Notes: a model not told the origin generated them from the sequence alone. Positions 1 through 6,762 are shown, counted from the first letter of the stretch. The stretch is 24,649 bases of DNA from JBEKHI01 sp050012355 (GCA_050012355.1 JBEKHI010000076.1:1-24649); one strand, 5' to 3'. Numbers and translations: made by a program.

Positions 1-60
1 GCCGTGCCCCGGCTGCCCCTCACCCCCCCCGCCCCCGCCACCCCGCCACCCCCCGCGCCC
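1..60. repeat. C-rich low-complexity tract
   Basis: The first 60 bases are almost pure C with scattered G and A on the plus strand, including a run of eight C. There is no convincing reading frame. It may be the edge of a larger intergenic region cut by the window. No function is proposed. Confidence 0.6.
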
Positions 61-67
61 GCCGCCA

Positions 68-111
68 TCGATGGCCCACCGCTGGGCCTATAACGCTATC
101 GATGGCCCATC
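68..111 (-). repeat. Dispersed 44-bp repeat, copy 1
   Basis: Read on the minus strand, this 44-bp block aligns without gaps to 2727-2770 on the plus strand, with 34 of 44 positions identical by hand count. The shared parts are an inner CGATAGCG and outer TGGGCCATCGA / GATGGSCCA ends. Within this copy the TCGATGGCCCA core occurs twice in direct orientation (68-78 and 99-109). It looks like a member of a small intergenic repeat family (REP- or MITE-like). No transposase is nearby. Confidence 0.6.
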
Positions 112-186
112 GCTGGGGTCGGCGGCATGGGGAGGCGGGCCGGGAATGGCCTGAGTTGTGCTGGTTGGTGCCGCGAAAGCTTCACG

Positions 187-237
187 TTGACATGGCGCGG
201 TATCGTGGGAGAAAGATAGTAGGACGTCCTAGTATCT
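187..237 (+). promoter_or_regulatory. Probable icmA promoter/operator with 24-bp near-palindrome
   Basis: A TTGACA box lies at 187-192. Downstream, 214-237 is a 24-bp inverted repeat with a perfect 12-bp centre, TAGGACGTCCTA (220-231), one mismatched pair, then matching AGATA / TATCT arms. It is placed where a repressor would block a promoter 36 bp ahead of the icmA start. I see no good -10 hexamer at 17-18 bp from the TTGACA, so the promoter boxes are less certain than the palindrome. A dimeric TetR- or GntR-type regulator is a reasonable guess, but none is encoded next to it. Confidence 0.55.
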
Positions 238-273
238 CGCTTCTGAGGGCTCAGCACACAGAGGGGGCTCGGC

Positions 274-1920
274 ATGGATGAGAGCAACGGGATCACGGCC
301 CGGGAGCAGTGGAGCCAGGCGTATGAGGCGGCGCCCAAGCGGGACGCGGACTTCACCACGTTGTCCGGGCTTGAAGTAGAGCCTGCCTACGGCGAGGACG
401 AATCCGAATGGCCGGGGGAGTTCCCCTTCACCCGCGGGCTCTATCCGACGGGCTATCGCGGCAAGCCGTGGACGATGCGTCAGTTCTCCGGATTCGGCAA
501 CGCGCGGCAGACCAACGAGCGGTACAAGATGCTGCTCGACGCGGGCGGCAACGGCCTGTCCGTCGCGTTCGACATGCCCACCCTGATGGGCCGTGACTCC
601 GATGATCCGCCTTCGCTCGGCGAGGTCGGCCACTGCGGTGTGGCGATCGACTCGGCCGCCGACATGGAGGTTCTCTTCGAGGGCATACCGCTGGACAAGG
701 TCACGACGTCGATGACCATCTCGGGTCCGGCCGTCCCGGTGTTCTGCATGTACCTGGTGGCGGCCGAGCGGCAGGGCTGTGCGATAGCCGATCTGGACGG
801 GACGCTCCAGACGGACATCTTCAAGGAGTACATCGCGCAGAAGGAGTGGCTGTTCCCGCCCGAGCCGCATCTGCGTCTGATCGGGGATCTTATGGAGTAC
901 TGCGGCGAGAACGTACCGCGGTACAAGCCGCTGTCGGTCTCGGGGTACCACATCAGGGAGGCCGGATCCACGGCGGCGCAGGAGCTCGCGTTCACGCTGG
1001 CTGACGGGTTCGGGTACGTGGAACTCGGACTGTCCAGGGGCCTCGACGTCGACGCGTTCGCCCCGGGGCTGTCGTTCTTCTTCGACGCGCACATCGACTT
1101 CTTCGAGGAGATCGCGAAGTTCCGCGCCGCGCGCCGGATCTGGGCCCGCTGGCTGCGGGACGTCTACGGGGCACGCACCTCGCGGGCTCAGTGGCTTCGC
1201 TTTCATACCCAGACCGCCGGCGTGTCGCTCACCGCACAGCAGCCCTCCAACAACATCGTGCGCACCGCGGTCGAGGCGCTCGCCGCGGTGCTCGGCGGCA
1301 CCAACTCGCTGCACACCAACGCGCTTGACGAGGTGCTCGCCTTGCCAAGCGCCGCCGCCGCCGAGACCGCGCTCCGTACCCAGCAGGTCCTGCTCGACGA
1401 AACGTCGGTGGCCAACGTCGCCGACCCGCTAGGCGGCTCGTGGTACGTGGAAGCGCTCACCGACCGGCTCGAATCGGAGGCGGAAGCGATCTTCGAGCGG
1501 CTGCGGTCCATGTCGCCCGATGGTTCGATGACCGGCGGGATCCTGCGCGGGATCGAGACCGGGTGGTTCCTGTCGGAGATCGCGGAGGCAGCCTTCGACT
1601 ACCAGCGGAAGGTGGAGAAGGGTGACAAGAAGATCGTCGGGGTCAACTCCCATACGTCGACCGTGGCCGCGCCGGTGGAGATCTTGCGGGTGAGCCCGGA
1701 CGTCGAGCGAGAGCAGGTAGCTTCGCTGGCGGCCCGCCGCGAGTCCCGCCCGAGGTCCGAGGCCGACGTCGCGCTGAAGGCGATGGCCGTCTCGGCCAGG
1801 TCCGGCTCGAACGTGATACCCGCCATGCTCGATGCCGTCCGGGCCGAGGCGACCCTCGGGGAGATCTGCGACGCGCTGCGCGAGGAATGGGGCACTTACT
1901 CCGAGCCCGCTGCGTTCTGA
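274..1920 (+). CDS. icmA: Isobutyryl-CoA mutase large (substrate-binding) subunit
   Basis: This 548-residue protein is an acyl-CoA mutase large subunit: the TIM-barrel substrate domain of the methylmalonyl-CoA mutase family, without the C-terminal B12-binding domain. It should therefore need a separate small subunit (IcmB), which is not in the window. The two residues that set substrate choice were located by alignment to the remembered Propionibacterium mutase. Tyr89 is replaced by Phe71 (in WTMRQFSGF) and Arg207 by Gln189 (in FKEYIAQK), the pair described for isobutyryl-CoA mutase. The catalytic His is kept (His226 in SGYHIREAG). The predicted reaction is isobutyryl-CoA to n-butyryl-CoA, linking valine breakdown to butyryl-CoA supply. 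The ATG at 274 follows a GAGGGGG ribosome site. Its last 25 bases overlap the convergent coiled-coil gene. Confidence 0.9.
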   Translation: MDESNGITAREQWSQAYEAAPKRDADFTTLSGLEVEPAYGEDESEWPGEFPFTRGLYPTGYRGKPWTMRQFSGFGNARQTNERYKMLLDAGGNGLSVAFDMPTLMGRDSDDPPSLGEVGHCGVAIDSAADMEVLFEGIPLDKVTTSMTISGPAVPVFCMYLVAAERQGCAIADLDGTLQTDIFKEYIAQKEWLFPPEPHLRLIGDLMEYCGENVPRYKPLSVSGYHIREAGSTAAQELAFTLADGFGYVELGLSRGLDVDAFAPGLSFFFDAHIDFFEEIAKFRAARRIWARWLRDVYGARTSRAQWLRFHTQTAGVSLTAQQPSNNIVRTAVEALAAVLGGTNSLHTNALDEVLALPSAAAAETALRTQQVLLDETSVANVADPLGGSWYVEALTDRLESEAEAIFERLRSMSPDGSMTGGILRGIETGWFLSEIAEAAFDYQRKVEKGDKKIVGVNSHTSTVAAPVEILRVSPDVEREQVASLAARRESRPRSEADVALKAMAVSARSGSNVIPAMLDAVRAEATLGEICDALREEWGTYSEPAAF

Positions 1921-2279
1921 TCCTCGGTCCTAAGGTCGGCCACGTCGGCCCTGAGGCCGCCGATCTCCCGTTCGATTCCCTTGAACCTGCGATCGGTGTT
2001 CCTCCGGAACTGGAGCAGGCTCTTATCCAGCGAGCCCACCCGGAGCTGAAGGTCGTTCATCGCGAGCACCATGCTCCCGAGCGCTAGACCCTGCTGGCCA
2101 AGCACCGCGGCGTGGTGTTTCAGGGTGTCGTTCAGCTCGTTCTGCGTCTCGTGCAACGCGATCATGAGCTGCATCTGGCTCTTGAGCAGATTGCGGGCAC
2201 TGATCTCATCCGAGTCCGACATGGTGAGCAGTTCCCGGAGGGTGTCAACCTCACTTTTGAGGTCCTCGATTGTGAGCAT
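1896..2279 (-). CDS. Small coiled-coil protein, unknown function
   Basis: This 127-residue protein is unrecognised. The sequence has repeating hydrophobic heptads with many Leu, Gln and Glu (about residues 2-20 and 35-118) and no Cys, no transmembrane segment and no signal peptide, so a long cytoplasmic coiled coil is likely. A GGTGGA site lies just before the ATG at 2279. It converges on icmA and overlaps its 3' end by 25 bp. The heptad pattern argues that it is real rather than a shadow frame. The upstream side opens onto the repeat-rich gap, where a 16-bp palindrome could regulate it. Confidence 0.6.
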   Translation of the reverse strand: MLTIEDLKSEVDTLRELLTMSDSDEISARNLLKSQMQLMIALHETQNELNDTLKHHAAVLGQQGLALGSMVLAMNDLQLRVGSLDKSLLQFRRNTDRRFKGIEREIGGLRADVADLRTEDQNAAGSE

Positions 2280-2340
2280 GAGTCCACCATAGCGACGCCT
2301 ACCGACATTTATCTGCGAGCCGCGCCATTGTTCGTTATAA

Positions 2341-2382
2341 GCGAATCAAAGTGGCAATGCATTGCCATTTCCGTGAATTCGC
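2341..2382. promoter_or_regulatory. Perfect 16-bp palindrome inside a larger inverted repeat
   Basis: TGGCAATGCATTGCCA at 2352-2367 is a perfect palindrome. It is enclosed by a second inverted pair, GCGAAT (2341-2346) and ATTCGC (2377-2382). It lies about 65 bp upstream of the coiled-coil gene start on the minus strand, so it could be an operator. A hairpin function is equally possible. Confidence 0.45.
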
Positions 2383-2411
2383 CAGCTCCCGCCCCGTCGG
2401 TGCCGGCTTCC

Positions 2412-2468
2412 CTTTGCTGGTCGGTGCTGCATTACCCAGCAAAGAGCCTGGCTAGTGCAGCACCGACC
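2412..2468. repeat. Two interleaved inverted repeats (pseudoknot or alternative hairpins)
   Basis: Arm A, CTTTGCTGG (2412-2420), pairs with CCAGCAAAG (2436-2444). Arm B, GGTCGGTGCTGCA (2419-2431), pairs with TGCAGCACCGACC (2456-2468). Both are perfect (9 and 13 bp). The order is A-B-A'-B', and A and B share two bases (2419-2420). The two stems are thus either mutually exclusive hairpins or, if the shared bases open, a pseudoknot. Either strand could form the structure. Confidence 0.6.
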
Positions 2469-2520
2469 ATGAATGAGCCCTCGGGGGCGCGAGCAGCGCA
2501 CCCTAAATAAGGTGATTTTT

Positions 2521-2634
2521 GCGGCGCGTGACGGCTCTTGCCTGCGGCGCGTGACGGCTTTTGCCTGCCGCGTGTTATGGCCTCCGGTTGCGGCGTGTTA
2601 CGGCCCCTGGCGGCGGCGTGTTACGGCTCCGGCT
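2521..2634. repeat. Five-copy degenerate 23-bp tandem repeat
   Basis: The units are 2521-2543, 2544-2566, 2567-2589, 2590-2611 and 2612-2634. The first two differ at one base and carry GCGGCGCGTGACGGCT. The last three carry GCGTGTTAYGGC. Units are 22-23 bp, so not codon-periodic. No CRISPR-like spacers separate them. Confidence 0.65.
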
Positions 2635-2717
2635 GGGCCGCGCCTTCCCGTGGGCCCTGGCCGCGCGGCCCGAATTGGCGGCTGTGCCGGGTGAAATCGC
2701 CCCGGTGCTCCTTCTGT

Positions 2718-2777
2718 GATCCCGTCGATGGCCCAACGATAGCGCAAAAGCACCATAGATGGGCCATCGACGGGATC
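2718..2777 (+). repeat. Perfect 18-bp inverted repeat containing dispersed repeat copy 2
   Basis: GATCCCGTCGATGGCCCA (2718-2735) is perfectly inverted at 2760-2777, with a 24-base loop. The inner 44 bp (2727-2770) matches the element at 68-111 in opposite orientation. No T-tract follows on either side, so this is not a classical intrinsic terminator. The terminal inverted repeats without a coding gene resemble a MITE. Confidence 0.65.
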
Positions 2778-2876
2778 GCAACCAGCCCTTTGCGTGGCGA
2801 TATGCCCCATATGCGGCTATTGCCCCCGTCGGGCGCAGTCAGCCGCTGATAGGAAGCCCAGCGTGCCGGAGGCGCC

Positions 2877-2933
2877 CACGTTAACCCGGAGCGTTCTCAG
2901 CGATATACGCCGACGACGCTCTACATCAACGTG
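2877..2933. repeat. Nested hairpin
   Basis: The outer arms CACGTT (2877-2882) and AACGTG (2928-2933) and inner arms GAGCGT (2889-2894) and ACGCTC (2916-2921) are perfectly paired. They are separated by symmetrical 6-base internal gaps, giving a stem with an internal loop and a 21-base terminal loop. The role is unknown. Confidence 0.4.
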
Positions 2934-2982
2934 AGCGGATGGGCTGGGGCCACGCGGGCCAGGCGAGCCGCGCGGGCCGCGC

Positions 2983-3009
2983 GGGTCAGGCGGGTCAGGC
3001 GGGTCAGGC
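2983..3009. repeat. Three-copy 9-bp tandem repeat running into the vapC stop
   Basis: GGGTCAGGC is repeated exactly three times (2983, 2992, 3001). The vapC stop codon (3004-3006, minus strand) lies inside the last unit, so repeat-number slippage would change sequence right at the gene end. Confidence 0.7.
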
Positions 3010-3396
3010 GGGGGTTAGGACCGGGAGGCCGGCTTCTTTGGCGGCGGCTAGCAGGCGGGGGTCGTAGGAGACGAACGCGGTGAGGTCGCGTTTGATCGTC
3101 ATCGCCGAGGCTAGGTGGATGGCGTCGAGCGAACTGAGACCGGGCGGGCGGACGCCAGCCGCGCGGGAGAGCACTCCGGGGCTCATCCAGATCTCGCGGA
3201 CCCGGCGCACCAGGGAGTACGCCTGCGGCAGGGCTCCCGGGTCGGCGCGCCAGATCGCCCGCGGGACCTCGACGCGGATGATCGAGCTGGCGACGCGTAC
3301 CAGGTTGGGGCTGGCGGCCAGCAAGTCGCTGAGTGCCTGGGTTTCCGGCTCGGTAATGGCGAGCTTCACCAGTGCGGATGAATCAAGGTAGATCAC
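3004..3396 (-). CDS. vapC: VapC-type PIN-domain toxin (ribonuclease)
   Basis: This 130-residue PIN domain has the acidic metal-binding residues of the family: Asp5 in the opening MIYLDSSALVK, Glu43 in RVEV, Asp91 in LDAIHLASA and Asp112 in SYDPRL. PIN toxins cleave RNA (tRNA, rRNA or mRNA) with Mg2+ or Mn2+ and are neutralised by the antitoxin encoded just upstream. The ATG at 3396 overlaps the antitoxin stop by 4 bp, so translation is coupled. Nothing is truncated and all four acidic residues are present, so an active toxin is expected. The RNA target cannot be told from the sequence. Confidence 0.9.
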   Translation of the reverse strand: MIYLDSSALVKLAITEPETQALSDLLAASPNLVRVASSIIRVEVPRAIWRADPGALPQAYSLVRRVREIWMSPGVLSRAAGVRPPGLSSLDAIHLASAMTIKRDLTAFVSYDPRLLAAAKEAGLPVLTPA

Positions 3397-3725
3397 AGCA
3401 ACTCCCCGTTGCGCATGTCGAGCAGTGCCTGCGAGGCGGTGGGCTGCCCAGCCGGGAGCGGGGGAGCGGGCTCGATCTCCAGGATGTCGCCGTCCTCCTC
3501 CGCTTCGCGGACGATTCCGGCGGCCAGCCAGCGCTCAAGCGGGCTATCGGGGGCCTTGGCCGGGATCAGATGCGCGACCAGGCGCCCGCGATTAGTAATG
3601 TCGACGGTGTAGCCCCGTTCGGCCATGTCGACGTATACGCTCGCGTGCTGGCGGAGTTCGCGGATCCCGATCCGATGAACATTTCCGCCTGGCTGGCTTA
3701 TCGCTGTCTCGCGTGGCTCACCCAT
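3393..3725 (-). CDS. vapB: Phd/YefM-VapB family antitoxin
   Basis: This 110-residue protein matches the Phd/YefM fold at residues 18-55 (RIGIRELRQHASVYVDMAERG, then VDITNRGRLVAHLIPAK, split here for length). That part is the DNA-binding and dimer domain. The Pro/Glu-rich tail (about 60-110) should wrap and block the PIN toxin. The family often starts right before the RIGIREL segment. Here the only start codon seen in frame is the ATG at 3725, giving a 17-residue extra N-terminus. A TACAGT -10-like box ends 6 bases before this ATG, supporting a leaderless start. The pair is expected to repress its own promoter through the operator upstream. Confidence 0.88.
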   Translation of the reverse strand: MGEPRETAISQPGGNVHRIGIRELRQHASVYVDMAERGYTVDITNRGRLVAHLIPAKAPDSPLERWLAAGIVREAEEDGDILEIEPAPPLPAGQPTASQALLDMRNGELL

Positions 3726-3731
3726 GCTCGG

Positions 3732-3754
3732 ACTGTAGCACGGACGATGCTACA
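3732..3754 (-). promoter_or_regulatory. vapBC promoter and autoregulatory operator
   Basis: TGTAGCA (3734-3740) and TGCTACA (3748-3754) form a perfect 7-bp inverted repeat around a 7-base spacer. On the minus strand the distal arm overlaps a TACAGT -10 box (3732-3737), 6 bases before the vapB ATG. The layout fits repression by the VapBC complex. The -35 (CTGATG, 17 bases further) is weak. Confidence 0.6.
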
Positions 3755-3813
3755 CATCAGGGTAGGCTGGTGTTGGTGACTGGCCATCCCGGACATGGGG
3801 CAGGATAGAAGCT

Positions 3814-4782
3814 ATGACGCAGCCGCGGGATTTTTCCCTTTACGGTGCAGTTGACCTCGGCGCGCGGCAGGCTGCCGCGCAGCGGCGCGAGCAGGCGGCG
3901 CAGTCCGCCTCGTCGGGCGAAGACACGCCTGGTGCCGCCGGGGCCGTAATCGACGTGACCGACGAGTCGGTCAACACGGACGTGGTGATCCGGTCCAGGA
4001 CCACGCCCGTCATCATGGATTTGTGGGCGGACTGGTGCGGGCCCTGCAAGCAGCTCGGCCCGATACTCGAGAAGCTCGCCGCCGAGGCGAACGGCGCGTG
4101 GGTACTCGCCAAGGTCGACGTCGACGCTAACCCGCAGATAGCGCAGGCCCTGCGGGTCCAGTCGATTCCGATGGTCGTGGCGTGGGTTGGCGGCCAGCCG
4201 GTCGATGCCTTCCTCGGGGCGGTCCCGGAGGCGCAGGTAACCCAGTGGATCGACCAGGTGCTGACGATCGCCCAGCAGATGGGCGTCACCGCGGACGGCG
4301 AGCAGGCAGCGGCAGAAGTGGCCGACGGACAGGTACCTGACGAGGCGGACCCCCTGCCGGGCGAGCAGTTGCCCGAGGGCTACGCCGAGGTCCGCGAGGC
4401 GCTGGAGGGTGGCGACTACGACGGCGCGGCGGCCGCGCTGGAGAAGGTGCTCGCGGCCACGCCCTCGGACGCGGCGGCCAAGAGCCTGCTAGCCCAGGTG
4501 AACCTGCAGCGCCGGGTGAGCTCCTACGACGAGCCAGCCGCGCGAGCGGCGGCCGCGGCGAACCCCGGTGACGTGGACGCGCAGATCCAGGTGGCGGATC
4601 TCGATATCGCGGGCGGGCGGGCGGACGAGGCGTTCGACCGGCTGCTCGGCGTCGTACGCCGGACCAGCGGCGAGGACCGGGACAAGGCGCGGGTTCACCT
4701 GGTGTCGCTCTTCGACGTCTTCCCGCCGCGGGACTCCCGGGTAGCCAAGGCCCGCGGAACCCTGTCCAGCCTGCTCTTCTAA
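3814..4782 (+). CDS. Thioredoxin-TPR fusion protein (CnoX/YbbN type)
   Basis: The 322-residue protein has three parts: a charged Ala/Gln-rich N-terminus (1-45), a thioredoxin domain (about 47-152) and a C-terminal TPR-like helical region (about 185-322). The thioredoxin active site is intact, WCGPC at residues 74-78 in LWADWCGPCK. The cis-Pro region is present (VQSIPMVVAW). The architecture is that of CnoX/YbbN, which protects proteins from oxidative aggregation and hands them to chaperones. E. coli YbbN lacks the redox-active pair, whereas here both cysteines are present, so disulfide chemistry is possible. There is no signal peptide, so it should be cytoplasmic. It is divergent from vapBC and converges on marR with 13 bp between. 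Confidence 0.88.
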   Translation: MTQPRDFSLYGAVDLGARQAAAQRREQAAQSASSGEDTPGAAGAVIDVTDESVNTDVVIRSRTTPVIMDLWADWCGPCKQLGPILEKLAAEANGAWVLAKVDVDANPQIAQALRVQSIPMVVAWVGGQPVDAFLGAVPEAQVTQWIDQVLTIAQQMGVTADGEQAAAEVADGQVPDEADPLPGEQLPEGYAEVREALEGGDYDGAAAALEKVLAATPSDAAAKSLLAQVNLQRRVSSYDEPAARAAAAANPGDVDAQIQVADLDIAGGRADEAFDRLLGVVRRTSGEDRDKARVHLVSLFDVFPPRDSRVAKARGTLSSLLF

Positions 4783-4795
4783 AGAGCGGCGAGCC

Positions 4796-5269
4796 TCAAG
4801 AGCGGCGGGGCTCCGACACGTCCGCCTCGGCAAGCTGTTCGAGTACCGGAAGCGCGGCCGCCAACGTGGCGCGCTGGTCGTCGGTGAGCGTCATCAGGCT
4901 CCGGGTGAGCAGGGCCGTGGTCTCGGCGCGCAGCCGGTCCAGCGCGTCCCGGCCCTTGGCCGTGATCGCCAGGGTGGACGCACGCGCGTCCGACGGGTCG
5001 GTGCAGCGCTTGACGTAGCCGCTGTCTTCCAGGGCCGTCACCAGCCTGGTGAGCGTGGAGGGAGCGATGCCCTCCATGCCCGCGAGGTCGCCTAGCCGGA
5101 TCGGCCCGACCTTTTCCACGGTGGCTAGCGCCGCGAGCTGGGTTGGAGTCAATCCGGCTACTTCACGGCGCATCCGGCGGGACATCCGCGCGAGGGCCAC
5201 CCGCAGCCGCGTGACATCGATCACGCCCGTGTCGTCCGCCGGGGCGCTTATCGTTGATTCACGCGCCAT
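4796..5269 (-). CDS. MarR-family transcriptional regulator
   Basis: The 157-residue protein has the MarR winged-helix layout: a dimerisation helix (about 18-35), helix-turn-helix (about 40-90, with LGDLAGMEGIAPSTLTRLV) and a wing containing the family signature DPSDARASTLAIT. It carries no obvious sensor cysteine. It is divergent from the malic enzyme, with 80 bp between the two starts, so it may control itself and that gene; this is inferred from position only. The ATG at 5269 sits 6 bases after a TAATCT -10 box, which suggests a leaderless transcript. Confidence 0.88.
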   Translation of the reverse strand: MARESTISAPADDTGVIDVTRLRVALARMSRRMRREVAGLTPTQLAALATVEKVGPIRLGDLAGMEGIAPSTLTRLVTALEDSGYVKRCTDPSDARASTLAITAKGRDALDRLRAETTALLTRSLMTLTDDQRATLAAALPVLEQLAEADVSEPRRS

Positions 5270-5275
5270 GCTTGC

Positions 5276-5303
5276 AGATTACGCGGTACGCGACGCACCT
5301 CAA
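5276..5303 (-). promoter_or_regulatory. Promoter of marR gene (leaderless)
   Basis: On the minus strand a TTGAGG -35 (5298-5303) and TAATCT -10 (5276-5281) are separated by 16 bp. The -10 ends 6 bases before the marR ATG, so transcription would begin at or next to the start codon. Confidence 0.55.
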
Positions 5304-5349
5304 TACCCTGAGCAGATAAAGACGTCGGCCGGAGAGGCGGAGAACAGAC

Positions 5350-6744
5350 GTGACTATGGCACCCAGCGTTTCGTATTCCATCACCGTGCGGTTGGAGGTG
5401 GCCTCGCACGGACGAGCGGTGAGCGAGATCACCCGCGTGGTCGAGCACGCTGGTGGCGTCGTATCCGCTCTCGACGTCACGCCGTCTGGTCACGACCGGC
5501 TGAAGATTGACGTAACTTGCGCCGCGGCCGACAGCGCGCACGCTGAGGCGATTGTCACCGCGCTGTCTGAGATCAACGGCGTTGCGGTGCACAAGGTGAG
5601 TGACCGTACCTTCCTGTTGCACCTGGGCGGGAAGATCGAGATGCGCTCCAAGGTCCCGTTGCGCAACCGCGACGACCTGTCCATGGCCTACACACCGGGT
5701 GTGGCACGGGTGTCGCTCGCGCTGGCGAAGAACCCCGGCGACGCGCGCCGTCTCACCATCAAGCGCAACAGCGTGGCCGTCGTCACCGATGGCTCCGCCG
5801 TGCTCGGCCTGGGCAACGTCGGCCCCTACGCCGCACTGCCGGTGATGGAGGGCAAGGCCGCGCTGTTCAAGCGCTTCGCGGGCATCGACGCCTGGCCGAT
5901 CTGCCTCGACACCCAGGACACCGATGAGATCGTGCGGACCGTCCAGGTCCTGGCGCCCGCCTTCGGAGGCATCAACCTCGAAGATATAAGCGCGCCGCGC
6001 TGCTTCGAGGTCGAGCGCCGGCTGCGCGAACTGCTCGACATCCCGGTCTTCCACGACGACCAGCACGGCACCGCCGTGGTCGTCCTCGCGGCGCTGACCA
6101 ACGCGCTGCGCGTGGTCGATAAACAGATGACCGAGGTGAAGATCGCGATGGCGGGCGCGGGCGCGGCCGGCACCGCCGTGCTGAAACTGCTGCTCGCCTC
6201 CGGCGCGTCCAACGTGATCGTGGTCGACGACAAGGGCGCCGTGTACCGAGGTCGCCCCGGACTCAACGAGAACCTCGCCTGGATCGCCGAGCACACCAAC
6301 AGCGAGGGCTACGAGGGCAACCTCGCGGGTGCGGTGCGGGACGCCGACGTGTTCATCGGGGTCTCCGCGCCGAACATCCTGAACGGCGAGGACGTCAAGT
6401 CCATGAAGGACGGCGCCATCGTGTTCGCGCTGGCCAACCCCGACCCGGAGGTCGACCCCGACGTGGCCAGGGAGTATGCGGCCGTCGTCGCCACCGGCCG
6501 CAGCGACTACCCGAACCAGATCAACAACGTGCTGGTGTTCCCCGGGATCTTCCGCGGGCTGCTCGATGCGCAGTCCCGTACCATCAACGACGACATGATG
6601 CTGGCCGCCGCGCGGGCACTGGCAGACGTGGTGCTGCCGGACGAACTTGGGCCGAACTACATCATTCCCTCGGTGTTCCATGCCGACGTCGCGTCCAGCG
6701 TCGCGGCGGCCGTTAGAGAAGTCGCGGTCGAAACCGAATCCTGA
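5350..6744 (+). CDS. ACT-domain NAD(P)-dependent malic enzyme
   Basis: The 464-residue protein decarboxylates malate to pyruvate with reduction of NAD(P)+. Residues 8-85 form an ACT domain, a likely effector-sensing module. The malic domain follows with Tyr114 (SMAYTPGVA), Lys169 (EGKAALFKRF) and the metal site Glu211-Asp212 (NLED) and Asp237 (FHDDQHGTA). The Rossmann domain has GAGAAG at 269-274. All catalytic residues are present, and the length is normal for the short bacterial form plus an ACT domain. The GTG at 5350 is preferred because GGAGA (5339-5343) is 6 bases before it; an ATG lies two codons in. The cofactor cannot be fixed from the sequence. Confidence 0.92.
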   Translation: MTMAPSVSYSITVRLEVASHGRAVSEITRVVEHAGGVVSALDVTPSGHDRLKIDVTCAAADSAHAEAIVTALSEINGVAVHKVSDRTFLLHLGGKIEMRSKVPLRNRDDLSMAYTPGVARVSLALAKNPGDARRLTIKRNSVAVVTDGSAVLGLGNVGPYAALPVMEGKAALFKRFAGIDAWPICLDTQDTDEIVRTVQVLAPAFGGINLEDISAPRCFEVERRLRELLDIPVFHDDQHGTAVVVLAALTNALRVVDKQMTEVKIAMAGAGAAGTAVLKLLLASGASNVIVVDDKGAVYRGRPGLNENLAWIAEHTNSEGYEGNLAGAVRDADVFIGVSAPNILNGEDVKSMKDGAIVFALANPDPEVDPDVAREYAAVVATGRSDYPNQINNVLVFPGIFRGLLDAQSRTINDDMMLAAARALADVVLPDELGPNYIIPSVFHADVASSVAAAVREVAVETES

Positions 6745-6762
6745 ACCCCGGATCATGGGTAT

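Larger units (their letters stand above)
2280..3003. other. 724-bp gene-free region dense in inverted and tandem repeats
   Basis: There is no credible coding frame here; the open frames show no recognisable composition. Instead there are six separate structured or repetitive blocks, listed individually: a palindrome, two interleaved hairpins, a five-copy 23-bp tandem repeat, an 18-bp perfect inverted repeat, a nested hairpin and a three-copy 9-bp repeat. The first about 100 bp is more AT-rich and may hold the promoter of the coiled-coil gene. Possible readings are a repeat-rich hypervariable spacer, an uncharacterised structured RNA, or a remnant mobile element. Confidence 0.6.

Noticed and set aside
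229..1314. 361-codon minus-strand frame opposite icmA
   Set aside because: It is Arg/Glu/Val-rich nonsense; icmA is clearly the coding strand.
274..1920. Methylmalonyl-CoA mutase assignment
   Set aside because: The Tyr and Arg that bind the methylmalonyl carboxylate are Phe71 and Gln189, and the B12 domain is absent.
2718..2777. Intrinsic terminator
   Set aside because: No T-tract follows on either strand, and neither adjacent gene ends close to it in the right direction.
2575..2849. Small overlapping frames of 68-103 codons in the repeat-rich gap
   Set aside because: They are composed of the repeat units themselves and change frame with unit length; no start site or protein features.
5248..6756. 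502-codon minus-strand frame opposite the malic enzyme
   Set aside because: Low-complexity His/Val/Asp/Arg-rich sequence with no domain; the malic enzyme has all catalytic residues.
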